DNA of 17,540 bases from Gammaproteobacteria bacterium. GTDB taxonomy: Bacteria > Pseudomonadota > Gammaproteobacteria > Arenicellales > DRJH01. Every line of letters starts with the position of its first letter. Within the stretch, counting starts at the first letter, position 1. The stretch covers positions 1-17,540 of the forward strand of contig DRJH01000225.1 of NCBI GenBank assembly GCA_011052285.1, written 5' to 3'. Below are positions 8,501 through 15,645 of the stretch, in pieces. A model generated the notes under the pieces. That model saw nothing but the letters and a program-made list of their open reading frames with translations. It was not told the origin of the DNA and did not search any database. The translations under genes were made by a program, and so were the position numbers.

Positions 8501-8619
8501 TGCTCAATAACGGTCTGTTGTCGCTGCCGTTCAAAGGGAAAGAGAATCGCGATATAAATCAGAGTAATAATGACAAAAGTCAGCAGAATAGCGAGGTTGA
8601 TTTTAACTCGAAGTTTCAT
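5563..8619 (-). CDS. Hybrid sensor histidine kinase with HAMP, two receivers and Hpt
   Basis: This 1018-residue inner-membrane phosphorelay kinase is of BarA/EvgS-like architecture. A first membrane helix (about 8-28) and a second (about 164-190) enclose a periplasmic region of about 135 residues. A HAMP domain and coiled coil follow (about 190-270). HisKA contains His282 (MSHEIRSPMN). The ATPase has Asn395/Asn399, DTGIG (432-436) and GGTGLG (461-466). Receiver 1 has Asp576 and receiver 2 has Asp725. The Hpt domain has His876 (HAIKGNAGNLG), and about 90 further helical residues follow it. All relay residues are present, so it should be active. It lies between a periplasmic solute-binding protein gene and a REC-GGDEF gene that it overlaps. 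This suggests that the binding protein presents a ligand to the periplasmic domain and that phosphate goes to the GGDEF protein. No Shine-Dalgarno sequence is obvious; an in-frame stop just upstream limits extension. Confidence 0.9.
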   Translation of the reverse strand: MKLRVKINLAILLTFVIITLIYIAILFPFERQRQQTVIEQVEMNLENIVTQRQAEFADEIFGRQKDAIKITIAQLLKVQGIAAIRVYLADGTILQQSNSEAGPDLDHNQQLQLTAKPRFIRHTLAGKPMLTLVSRIEVIGESVGFIEVDYDLSRVEKEAQTSKIISMAMLATILLAMFVLLNLLLSKMVLKPVYILSKTIKKIQAGAIGEQVELHTRDEMGNMATAFNNMSLELAELNQGLEKRVTERTAQLFQTNKELEEARAVAESSTLMKSEFLANMSHEIRSPMNAIIGLSYLALKLDLTPRLRDYLCKIELSSKALLGIINDILDFSKVEAGKLHMESIPFRLEDVLDNLRSMVAMKAEERGIELIFHTSRGVTSQLVGDPLRLGQVLLNLSTNAIKFTETGHVLIKIETLDCDDKNLEKLCFSVIDTGIGLTEEQIAKLFQSFSQADSSTTRKYGGTGLGLAICKNIIELMGGTMAVESVSGKGSTFSFVVSFAMDQRESGIASADEINSEIAGKKVLVVDDNAVAREIIADHLDAMKLAISQVASGKEAVAELETAARMNRPYQLVLMDWKMEGMDGIETSKVIKLNTAISPAPKIIMITSYGREEIIKKAEETGLDGYLVKPVEQSLLHRKVKEVLTGEILASGEDTMRPVKQTEGLSAIHGARALLVEDNEINQQVASELLVDAGLEVEIVNNGLQALQRIRTENDPEWFDIVFMDIQMPVMDGYAATQKIRAAGAPLSHVPIIAMTAHAMESERQKCLQHGMNDHVTKPIDPQRLINVLVQWIKLKERQPPKPRPQPEAQKREEAISLPTELPGFDLTAGLSRVAGKKKLYYELLLKFAHNHQQSMETLKGLVKQQHHEEAQHLAHAIKGNAGNLGAVALYKAAGELEQCCAAGEGIEPILTTFGDQLMVVLDALKILEYKTEATDVDAGVLEVGALDLGAINRGIKTLEQQISSDYGEALESIDHLQLLITGSELIQQISKLREQLESFDEAGARGTLREIYERINE

Positions 8620-8863
8620 AAGTACAGTACATTACTGGCATCAGGTTGTAAGTAAAATGAGTTGCCACAGGAGCCATTTGCAAAACCCATGGCTGACGAT
8701 TAGCTTTCTCAATTCGGCCTAGGGGCTCCCGCCATGAAACCCCATGTATCTCATACCAGCCTGAAAATAGTCTCGATGTAGGATTATCACTCATCCACCC
8801 GGAGCTTTGTCACCCAAAGTCTTATCGCCCGGAATTTTGCATGTGGTTTATAGAAAATTAATA
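8620..8863. other. Spacer between solute-binding protein gene and hybrid kinase gene
   Basis: These 244 bp separate two minus-strand genes. I see no clear intrinsic terminator after the binding-protein gene and no clear promoter for the kinase gene. A minus-strand open frame at 8603-8794 runs into the kinase start and has no recognisable content. The length leaves room for a separate kinase promoter, so co-transcription here is uncertain. Confidence 0.5.
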
Positions 8864-9982
8864 CTATGGCCGCAACTCCTTGCGAAACAACAGTTTTCCA
8901 TCCTTGATCTCCATCAATACAGCACTTTTTATCGGGTCTCCCTGAGCATCGAAGTTGAATATGCCGGTTACGCCTTTGTAGTCATGGGTCTGCGCCAGAG
9001 CATCACGAATTGCCTTTGGATTAATGGATCCTGCCCGTTCAATGGCATTTTTTATCAAATAGACCGAATCGTAGGTAAGGGCCACAGATGATGACAGCCT
9101 TATGTTCCCCGCCCTCTTGATAGCAGAGACAAAACGTCGTGACGCCTCACTGGGATTATTTCTGCTCCAATGCGTGGTGAAAAAACCCCTTTTGATCATC
9201 GCCAGGCCTTTTTTCTGTGCTGATGAATAATCCATACCATCTCCGGAAAGAAAAATCGCTTCAATACCCATCTTCTGAGCCTGCCTGGCAATAAAAACCG
9301 TCTCATCATGGCCGGGAACAAAGATCACATCGGGATGAAGGGATTTAATGGCCTCCAGCTGAGTCGAAAAATCGCGCTGATCATGAGTATATTGTTGTTC
9401 AGTGACTATTTTGCCACCCCTCTGGATAAAATTCTTTTTAAAATAGTTGGCCAAACCAATGGAGTAAGCACTCTTGACATCGGCCATAATCGCGGTGCTT
9501 TTTGCGTGTAAGTCGACTGCAGCAAAACGCGCCAGTACCCTCCCTTGGAAGGGGTCGGTGAAACAGCTGCGAAAGATGTAAGGACCGATTGCGGTAACAT
9601 CAACCTGAGTTGAGTCAGGAGAGATCATCACGATCCCGGCCGCTTGCAGCACCGGGCCAGCTGCCAGCGAGTGGGATGACCAAGAGTTGCCGATAACAGC
9701 GACCACCCCATCATTCACCGCTTTTTGAGCCGCCATTTTGGCGCCAATCTGTGTGCTGTGATTATCGAATTCCATTAATTTTATGGGGCGGCCCAGTACG
9801 CCTCCATTGGTATTGATTTCCTTTACGGCAAAACGAAGGCCATTCAGATGATCCTGGTTCGATATAGCGGCAGCACCGGATTTAGCAAAAATAGCGCCGA
9901 GTTTAATGCTTTGTTCCGCTTGTGCCGGGAGTACAGTGAATACCAGGACCAGTGCCAGAAGATGAATAATCGTTTTATACAT
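8864..9982 (-). CDS. Periplasmic type I solute-binding protein (Leu/Ile/Val-binding family)
   Basis: This 372-residue protein has a clear Sec signal peptide (hydrophobic core about 6-18, probable cleavage after AQA at 20-22) and no lipobox cysteine, so it is a soluble periplasmic protein. The mature protein starts with the typical IKLGAIFAKSGAAA strand-loop. It continues with GGVLGRPIKL, AVIGNSWSSHS, a PDVIFVPGHDE strand and an ALTYDSVYL helix near the C-terminus, as in LivJ/LivK-type proteins. The family binds branched-chain amino acids, amides, urea and related small molecules; the ligand cannot be deduced here. No permease or ATPase of the Liv type is adjacent. The next gene is a sensor kinase, so a sensory rather than a transport role is likely. 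The start is well supported by GGAGG 8 nt upstream. It begins 48 bp after the pyruvate oxidoreductase stop. Confidence 0.87.
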   Translation of the reverse strand: MYKTIIHLLALVLVFTVLPAQAEQSIKLGAIFAKSGAAAISNQDHLNGLRFAVKEINTNGGVLGRPIKLMEFDNHSTQIGAKMAAQKAVNDGVVAVIGNSWSSHSLAAGPVLQAAGIVMISPDSTQVDVTAIGPYIFRSCFTDPFQGRVLARFAAVDLHAKSTAIMADVKSAYSIGLANYFKKNFIQRGGKIVTEQQYTHDQRDFSTQLEAIKSLHPDVIFVPGHDETVFIARQAQKMGIEAIFLSGDGMDYSSAQKKGLAMIKRGFFTTHWSRNNPSEASRRFVSAIKRAGNIRLSSSVALTYDSVYLIKNAIERAGSINPKAIRDALAQTHDYKGVTGIFNFDAQGDPIKSAVLMEIKDGKLLFRKELRP

Positions 9983-9990
9983 CGTTCACG

Positions 9991-9995
9991 CCTCC
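9991..9995 (-). promoter_or_regulatory. Ribosome-binding site of the solute-binding protein gene
   Basis: The minus strand reads GGAGG followed by 8 nt and the ATG at 9982. It is one of the strongest Shine-Dalgarno matches in the window. It lies directly after the 14-bp tandem repeat and fixes the start. Confidence 0.75.
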
Positions 9996-10002
9996 ACAAC
10001 AT

Positions 10003-10044
10003 TTAATTTGCCCAGGTCAATTCACCCGGGTTAATTCGCCCGGG
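10003..10044. repeat. Three 14-bp tandem repeats spanning the pyruvate oxidoreductase stop codon
   Basis: Three contiguous 14-bp units lie at 10003-10016, 10017-10030 and 10031-10044. On the plus strand the consensus is TTAATTCGCCCGGG; units 2 and 3 differ at two positions and unit 1 is more diverged. The TAA stop of the pyruvate oxidoreductase lies inside unit 3 (10031-10033). On the minus strand, ACCCGGG (from unit 3) can pair with the CCCGGGT of unit 2 to form a 7-bp GC-rich stem with an 8-nt loop that contains the stop codon. There is no T-run, so this is not a classical terminator. It could affect termination, mRNA processing or the expression ratio of the two flanking genes. Confidence 0.75.
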
Positions 10045-13000
10045 TATCCGGAATAAACTCAATTGCACTACGAGTCGCCATTTCTTCCAATACGGACCAT
10101 TTTTGATTTACCACCAGTTGCGCCATATCCATCAAGCGCTCCGCTTCTTTCGGGTTTGTTTTGGTCAGGCTAAAAAACCGATTCTCGTTATACGCATAGT
10201 CCTTGACACTGATCTTTGGTCGTAGAGAATCGAGCATAAAGGGATTTCGATGCGCAGTCCTCAGTTCCGGATTGTAACGATACAGGGGCCAATAACCACA
10301 TTTTACCGCCAACTGCTGCTGCCGCAGACCCTCTTCCATATTGATACCGTGTTCGATGCAATGACTGTAGGCAATAATCAGACTCGGCCCGTCATAGGCT
10401 TCTGCCTCACGCATGGCCTGCAAGGTTTGTTGCGGGCTGGCACCGAGTGCAACCTTGGCGACATAGACGTTGCCGTAGGCCATAGCTTGCAGGGCCAGAC
10501 CTTTTTGCGGTACGACTTTGCCACTGGCTGCGAATTTTGCCACCGCCCCAATCGGTGTCGCTTTGGAACATTGGCCACCGGTATTGGAATAGACCGCAGT
10601 GTCCAATACCAAAATATTGACATCTCGGCCACTGGCTAGAACATGGTCTACACCACCATAGCCGATATCGAAGGCCCAGCCGTCACCGCCGACAATCCAG
10701 ATTGAACGCCTGACCATATCGTCGAGAACCGACAATAACTCCCTGGCCTTGGGGGTGTCCATTTGCGACAATATTTTCTTGATTTTGGAAATTCTACCCC
10801 GCTGTTGGCGAATTTCAGACTCCAGGGCCTGCGGGGCGTGCAGTGCCTGTTCGACCAATTCCGGATCAATCTGGTGTTTCAGAGTCTTCAACAAGCTCCT
10901 TGCCAGAGCGACGTGCTTGTCGGCAGAAAGCCGATAGCCAAAACCGAATTCCGCATTGTCCTCAAACAAGGAGTTTGACCAGGCGGGTCCGCGCCCTTCT
11001 GCATTCTTGGCCCATGGCGTAGTCGGTAAATTACCACCATAAATCGACGAGCAACCCGTGGCATTAGCGACCAGCAAGCGATCACCGAACAACTGGCTAA
11101 TCAATTTCAGGTATGGTGTTTCTCCGCAACCGGCACAAGCCCCGGAAAATTCGAACAAGGGTTCAAGAAACTGCACCCCTCTAACATTAGAGAAATCCAC
11201 TCGATCTCTTTCCTGATAGGGGATTTTATCAAAATGCAGCAGATTCTCCTTCTCATCTTCAAGATGAAGTATCTTCTCTTTCATGTTGATTGCAAAACGA
11301 TATTGATCTTCAGGATCTTGAGCAGGGCAGGCATTTACACAGAGCTGACACCCGGTGCAATCTTCAGGAAAAACCTGGATGGTATAGCGCACATTCGGAA
11401 AACCGCGCGATGTGACGTGAGCGGAGTGAAATGTTTTCGGGGCACCGAGCAAATCCTGGACATTATAAAATTTGGCTCGAATTGCCGCATGCGGGCAAAC
11501 GATTGAGCAATTTCCACACTGAATACAAAGTTCCGGAACCCAGATCGGTATTTCATGAGCAATGTTGCGTTTTTCCCATCGACTGGTGCCGGTGGGGTAA
11601 GTACCATCATCGGGCAACAGGCTGACCGGAATCTGATCACCCTTGCCGTTGTACATTTGTGCAGTAACCGTTCTGGCAAATTTTGGAGCCTGTTCAAAAT
11701 TACCATGGTGTGAATTCGTCAGCCGTGACGAGACCGTAGCCGGTACCTTGACCCGATGTAAATGGACCAGTGCCTGGTCGATGGCTGAAAAGTTACGGCG
11801 GACCATTTCCTCGCCTTTTCTGGCATAGGACTTTTGTGCTGCCTGTTTGATTTTCTCAATCGCCTGAGTTCGTGGCATGACCCCGGACAAAGCAAAAAAG
11901 CAAGTTTGCATCACGGTATTGATGCGCCGGCCCATCCCCACAGAACGAGCCACCTTGGCCCCATCAATAACATAAAACTGAATCTTTTTGTCGATGATGA
12001 CCTGCTGCACCTGGGCCGGAATTTGTGCCCAGACCGTCGTTTCATCGAAGGGACTATTGAGCAGAAAAATGGCTCCAGGTTGTGCGCACTGCAGCATCTG
12101 TGAGTAGTGAATAAAATTGAATTGATGGCAGGCGATAAAATTAGCGGTTTCGATCAGATAGGGTGCACGAATAGGTTCCGGACCAAAACGCAAGTGAGAG
12201 ATAGTCTGCGAACCGGCCTTTTTGGAGTCGTAAACAAAATAGCCCTGTGCGTATATGCCCGGTTCACTGCCGATAATCTTGATACTGTTTTTATTTGCCC
12301 CGACCGTACCATCCGACCCCAGGCCGAAAAACAGCGCGCGAACAACCTTCTGGGACTCGATATTCAGTGCCTCCGTCACTTCCAGGCTGGAACCACTGAC
12401 ATCGTCGTTAATACCAATGGTAAAGTTGTTTTTCGGTTGAGATTGTTTGAGTTCCTGAAAAACCCTTGCCACCATGGAGGGGGTAAACTCCTTGCTGCTA
12501 AGACCATAGCGCCCACCAATAACTATGGGCATGGCGGTGAGTTGACCGCGTGAAAAAGCCTGTCCTAGCTCTGTCACCACATCTTTGTACAGCGGCTCTC
12601 CGCTACTGCCAGGTTCTTTGGTTCGATCCATTACGGCAATTTTTTTAACGGATCGTGGTAACGCAAGCAGAAAATGCCGGGCACTGAACGGGCGGTACAG
12701 GCGCACTCGCACTACCCCGACAGTACTCCCATGATGATTAAGATAAGCTGCCGTGGTGATCGCGGTTTCCGAACCTGAGCCCATGATAATCATCACATTC
12801 TCTGCATTCGGGTCACCATAGTACTCAAATAATTTGTAGGCACGTCCGGTCAAGTCAGCAAATTGCTGCAGCGTTCGTTCTACCACATCGATGGTTTTCA
12901 GGTAGTAGGGAGTCGCTGACTCCCGAGATTGAAAATAGGTATCCGGGTTTTGTGCGGTACCACGCATGAAGGGACGATCCGGATTCAGTGCCCGCGCCCG

Positions 13001-13633
13001 ATGGTTATAAACCAGTTGATTATCGATCATGGCCCGGATCTGGTTGTCGCTAAGGAGGGTAATCTTGCTCACTTCATGGGAAGTGCGAAAGCCATCGAAA
13101 AAATGAATGAAAGGGATACGTGACTCCAGGGTAACGGCCTGTGTGACCAATGCCATATCATGGGCTTCCTGAACCGATGCAGAGGCCAGTATAGCAAAAC
13201 CGGTCATGCGCACCGCCATCACATCCTGGTGATCACCAAAAATGGACAAGCCCTGGGTTGACAAGGAGCGTGCTGCGACGTGAAAGACGGTTGGGGTCAA
13301 TTCTCCAGCGATCTTGTACATATTGGGGATCATCAACAACAGACCCTGGGAAGCGGTAAAGGTGGTAGTCAGAGCACCGGTTTGCAGCGCACCGTGCACG
13401 GCACCAGCGGCCCCACCCTCACTTTGCATCTCCACCACCAGGGGAATATTGTCCCAGATATTGGTAATACCCTGGCTGGCCCATTGATCGGCCAGTTCTG
13501 CCATTGTGGAAGACGGAGTAATTGGGTAAATCGCACAGACTTCATTGGTTCGAAAGGCCACATGTGCCGCCGCCTCACCACCATCAATGGTTTTTTCTAT
13601 GGTAACCTCAGCCACAGGTTTTCTCTCCGTCAA
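10031..13633 (-). CDS. nifJ: Pyruvate:ferredoxin (flavodoxin) oxidoreductase, single-chain
   Basis: This cytoplasmic enzyme interconverts pyruvate + CoA + oxidised ferredoxin and acetyl-CoA + CO2 + reduced ferredoxin. At about 1194-1200 residues it has the usual length for the fused form. With numbering from the TTG, YPITPSS (36-42) marks the pyruvate-binding domain. Two ferredoxin motifs sit at Cys703/706/709/713 and Cys759/762/765/769. The proximal-cluster cysteines are Cys833, Cys836, Cys861 and Cys1092. The thiamine diphosphate site has GGDGWAFDIGYGG (982-994) and NTGGQ (1017-1021). No key residue is missing. The longest reading starts at a TTG (13633), but a GTG at 13615 has a better-placed GGAGAG 7 nt upstream and is the likelier start. 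It follows the GltD-like gene by 28 bp. No nif genes are nearby, so a general metabolic role is more likely than nitrogen fixation. Confidence 0.95.
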   Translation of the reverse strand: MTERKPVAEVTIEKTIDGGEAAAHVAFRTNEVCAIYPITPSSTMAELADQWASQGITNIWDNIPLVVEMQSEGGAAGAVHGALQTGALTTTFTASQGLLLMIPNMYKIAGELTPTVFHVAARSLSTQGLSIFGDHQDVMAVRMTGFAILASASVQEAHDMALVTQAVTLESRIPFIHFFDGFRTSHEVSKITLLSDNQIRAMIDNQLVYNHRARALNPDRPFMRGTAQNPDTYFQSRESATPYYLKTIDVVERTLQQFADLTGRAYKLFEYYGDPNAENVMIIMGSGSETAITTAAYLNHHGSTVGVVRVRLYRPFSARHFLLALPRSVKKIAVMDRTKEPGSSGEPLYKDVVTELGQAFSRGQLTAMPIVIGGRYGLSSKEFTPSMVARVFQELKQSQPKNNFTIGINDDVSGSSLEVTEALNIESQKVVRALFFGLGSDGTVGANKNSIKIIGSEPGIYAQGYFVYDSKKAGSQTISHLRFGPEPIRAPYLIETANFIACHQFNFIHYSQMLQCAQPGAIFLLNSPFDETTVWAQIPAQVQQVIIDKKIQFYVIDGAKVARSVGMGRRINTVMQTCFFALSGVMPRTQAIEKIKQAAQKSYARKGEEMVRRNFSAIDQALVHLHRVKVPATVSSRLTNSHHGNFEQAPKFARTVTAQMYNGKGDQIPVSLLPDDGTYPTGTSRWEKRNIAHEIPIWVPELCIQCGNCSIVCPHAAIRAKFYNVQDLLGAPKTFHSAHVTSRGFPNVRYTIQVFPEDCTGCQLCVNACPAQDPEDQYRFAINMKEKILHLEDEKENLLHFDKIPYQERDRVDFSNVRGVQFLEPLFEFSGACAGCGETPYLKLISQLFGDRLLVANATGCSSIYGGNLPTTPWAKNAEGRGPAWSNSLFEDNAEFGFGYRLSADKHVALARSLLKTLKHQIDPELVEQALHAPQALESEIRQQRGRISKIKKILSQMDTPKARELLSVLDDMVRRSIWIVGGDGWAFDIGYGGVDHVLASGRDVNILVLDTAVYSNTGGQCSKATPIGAVAKFAASGKVVPQKGLALQAMAYGNVYVAKVALGASPQQTLQAMREAEAYDGPSLIIAYSHCIEHGINMEEGLRQQQLAVKCGYWPLYRYNPELRTAHRNPFMLDSLRPKISVKDYAYNENRFFSLTKTNPKEAERLMDMAQLVVNQKWSVLEEMATRSAIEFIPDTRAN
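13623..13628 (-). promoter_or_regulatory. Ribosome-binding site supporting a GTG start at 13615 for nifJ
   Basis: The minus strand reads GGAGAG, then 7 nt, then GTG at 13615-13613. The upstream TTG at 13633 has only a GAGGGG about 15 nt away. Family proteins begin close to the conserved EKTIDGGEAAAHVA stretch, which both starts include, so the shorter GTG form is preferred. Confidence 0.6.
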
Positions 13634-13661
13634 GTTTCTGGCAACTGCCCCTCAAAGGCAG

Positions 13662-15311
13662 CTACAGGGAATGAAAATCGACCATATGAACAGCCGCCGT
13701 CGGGCATTGCAACGCACAGGCACTACAACCCGTACACTTTGAATAATCAATTTGATAAAAACGCTCCGGTCCAAGCTTGATAATCGCATTTTCCGGGCAG
13801 GCGCCAAAACAACCATCGCAGGCAAAGCAGTTACCACAGCTATAACAGCGATGGGCTTCATACGTGGCCTCAGGCCGGGTCAACCCACCCAACACTTCAT
13901 CAAATGATCGCGAACGGTCTTCGATCGGAATTACCGGTTGCTCTGAAACCAGGGCATCGGTGTAGTACCACAGGTGCAAGGATTCGAAGGCGACAACCGG
14001 TGTTCTTTCTACTGGATGGTGAACCCCACCAGACAGGAATGCATGAATATTCTGGGCGGCTTTTTTGCCATGCCCGGTAGCAATCGTTACCGTGCGTTCA
14101 CTGGGCACCATGTCACCACCAGCAAAAATACCGGCTGCAGCAGTCATTAACTGCTGGTCAACTTGTACCGTCCCGTCGGTATTGTGGGTAATTTCCGGAT
14201 ACGACTTCAGCAATTGTGAATCGACATTTTGTCCCAGTGCCATAATCAACGAGTCTGCAACCAGTACTTCATACTCACCCGTTGGCTGGGGTCTGCCGCT
14301 CTTATCCAAAACCATTTTTTCTACCGTAATCTGATCCACATCAATCGCTTTGATGGTGCGCAACCAGTTAATCTTGACCCCCTCTTCCAGCGCCTCATCG
14401 GCTTCAATCTGGTGGGCCGGCATATTCTCCATATCACGCCGGTATATAATAAGGGCCTCTTCTGCACCAAGCCGTTTTGCGGTACGCGCCGCGTCCATAG
14501 CTGTGTTACCACCGCCGTACACGGCAACCCTGCGCCCTAGTCTGAGCTGTTTTCCTGAACCAACATCACGAAGGTAGCTGACCGCATCCATAATACGGCC
14601 CGCTTCTCGTGCCGGGATATCAATTTTCTTGCTGATATGCGCACCCACAGCAACAAAGACTGCATCAAACAAACCTTGGTCTTTTTCCCGGCGAAGATCT
14701 TCCACCTTGTGATCCAGGGTAATCTTCACCCCCATCTCCTCAATCCTGCTGACTTCAGCACGTAACACCGCTCTGGGTAGACGATAGGCCGGAATCCCGA
14801 AATGCATCATACCCCCGGCAATCGGTCCGGCATCCCGAATTTCCACATCATGGCCCATACGACGCAGGTGGTAGGCCGCCGATAAACCACTTGGACCTGC
14901 ACCCACGACGAGCACGCGTTTACCGGAATGATGCCCGGAAATTTTTGGCTTCCAACCCTTTTCCAATGCCAGATCACCGAGAAAACGCTCGACTTGATGG
15001 ATGCTGACCGCATTGTCTATGTGATCACGATTGCATACCGACTCACAAGGGTGATAACAGACCCGGCCATGGACAGCCGGCATGGGGTTGTTTTCGATCA
15101 ACAGCTGCCAGGCTTCTTCGAACTTCTTGTTACAAACCTTGTCCAGCCACCCCTGAATATTTTCTCCGGCCGGACAACCCTGATTACAAGGAGGCATGAA
15201 GTTCTGGTACACTGGACGCTTATGTGCTGAAGGGCCGGTCCCGTCACTCTTTTTCAAGTCAGGCGGTGAGGTCAAATCCAGTGGTTCCATTGAATATTGC
15301 GGATTAATCAT
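13662..15311 (-). CDS. GltD-like FAD/NAD(P) oxidoreductase with C-terminal 2[4Fe-4S] ferredoxin domain
   Basis: This 549-residue protein belongs to the glutamate synthase small-subunit/NfnB-like family. The N-terminal iron-sulfur domain has Cys42, Cys46, Cys85, Cys89 and Cys93 (CNQGCPAG and CYHPCESVC). The FAD dinucleotide fold has GAGPSG (137-142), the NAD(P) fold has GGGNTAMD (266-273) and the second FAD motif is AGGD (397-400). A C-terminal ferredoxin has CxxCxxCxxxCP at Cys495-505 and Cys526-536, preceded by extra Cys489 and Cys492. It lies 28 bp upstream of the pyruvate oxidoreductase and no glutamate synthase large subunit is present. It is therefore more likely to move electrons between ferredoxin and NAD(P) for that enzyme than to make glutamate. 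The electron direction and any bifurcation cannot be inferred. The ATG has GAGGG 10 nt upstream. Confidence 0.88.
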   Translation of the reverse strand: MINPQYSMEPLDLTSPPDLKKSDGTGPSAHKRPVYQNFMPPCNQGCPAGENIQGWLDKVCNKKFEEAWQLLIENNPMPAVHGRVCYHPCESVCNRDHIDNAVSIHQVERFLGDLALEKGWKPKISGHHSGKRVLVVGAGPSGLSAAYHLRRMGHDVEIRDAGPIAGGMMHFGIPAYRLPRAVLRAEVSRIEEMGVKITLDHKVEDLRREKDQGLFDAVFVAVGAHISKKIDIPAREAGRIMDAVSYLRDVGSGKQLRLGRRVAVYGGGNTAMDAARTAKRLGAEEALIIYRRDMENMPAHQIEADEALEEGVKINWLRTIKAIDVDQITVEKMVLDKSGRPQPTGEYEVLVADSLIMALGQNVDSQLLKSYPEITHNTDGTVQVDQQLMTAAAGIFAGGDMVPSERTVTIATGHGKKAAQNIHAFLSGGVHHPVERTPVVAFESLHLWYYTDALVSEQPVIPIEDRSRSFDEVLGGLTRPEATYEAHRCYSCGNCFACDGCFGACPENAIIKLGPERFYQIDYSKCTGCSACALQCPTAAVHMVDFHSL

Positions 15312-15516
15312 TTGTTCCGTGCCCTCGAAGAATAATGCTCATTTCCACCATCTTTAGGTACTGATCATACCGTAGTGGTGAGCGCTATAACCGCCCGAAG
15401 ATCGTGAAGTCAGGAGAACACAAGTCCTTACCAGGGAAAATGAGGCAACTTCCGATTGCGCAAATACCACCATGTCTGAGCAGACCAATGCATGACATTA
15501 TACAATTTGCAGGTTG

Positions 15517-15524
15517 CAGGGATG
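15517..15524. repeat. Left 8-bp target site duplication
   Basis: CAGGGATG immediately precedes the GTAAC end of the element and is repeated exactly after its other end. Eight-base duplications are the rule for IS66-family transposition. Confidence 0.85.
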
Positions 15525-15637
15525 GTAACTATTCAGCGTATTCATCTTTTGTCCCATTACGGCGTGTGTTCGTACTTGGAATGGTCATATATGACCTATA
15601 TGCTCACATTCTCCGTGCGAACACGCTGAATCGTTAC
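15525..15637. mobile_element. 113-bp MITE-like element (copy 2), probably IS66-type ends
   Basis: The element starts GTAACTATTCAGCGTATTC (15525-15543), and its other end, read inward, is GTAACGATTCAGCGTGTTC (15637-15619), giving 17 of 19 matching terminal bases. It is flanked by the exact 8-bp duplication CAGGGATG. GTAA ends plus 8-bp duplications are characteristic of IS66-family elements. It carries no transposase and is too short to encode one, so it would be a non-autonomous derivative moved in trans. The centre contains a perfect 14-bp palindrome GGTCATATATGACC (15583-15596). The exact duplication indicates a fairly recent insertion. The IS66 assignment is inference from ends and duplication length. 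Confidence 0.82.
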
Positions 15638-15645
15638 CAGGGATG
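15638..15645. repeat. Right 8-bp target site duplication
   Basis: CAGGGATG follows the GTTAC end of the element and is identical to 15517-15524. Confidence 0.85.

Noticed and set aside
8603..8794. A 63-codon minus-strand frame running into the kinase start.
   Set aside because: No ribosome-binding site or recognisable content, and it overlaps the kinase gene in another frame.
8800..8836. CCCGG repeats and CTTTG/CAAAG arms after the binding-protein gene as a terminator.
   Set aside because: The stem is short with a bulge, the CCCGG copies are direct repeats, and there is no T-run.
10031..13633. Reading nifJ as evidence of nitrogen fixation.
   Set aside because: No other nif genes are in the window, and the enzyme is widespread in pyruvate metabolism.
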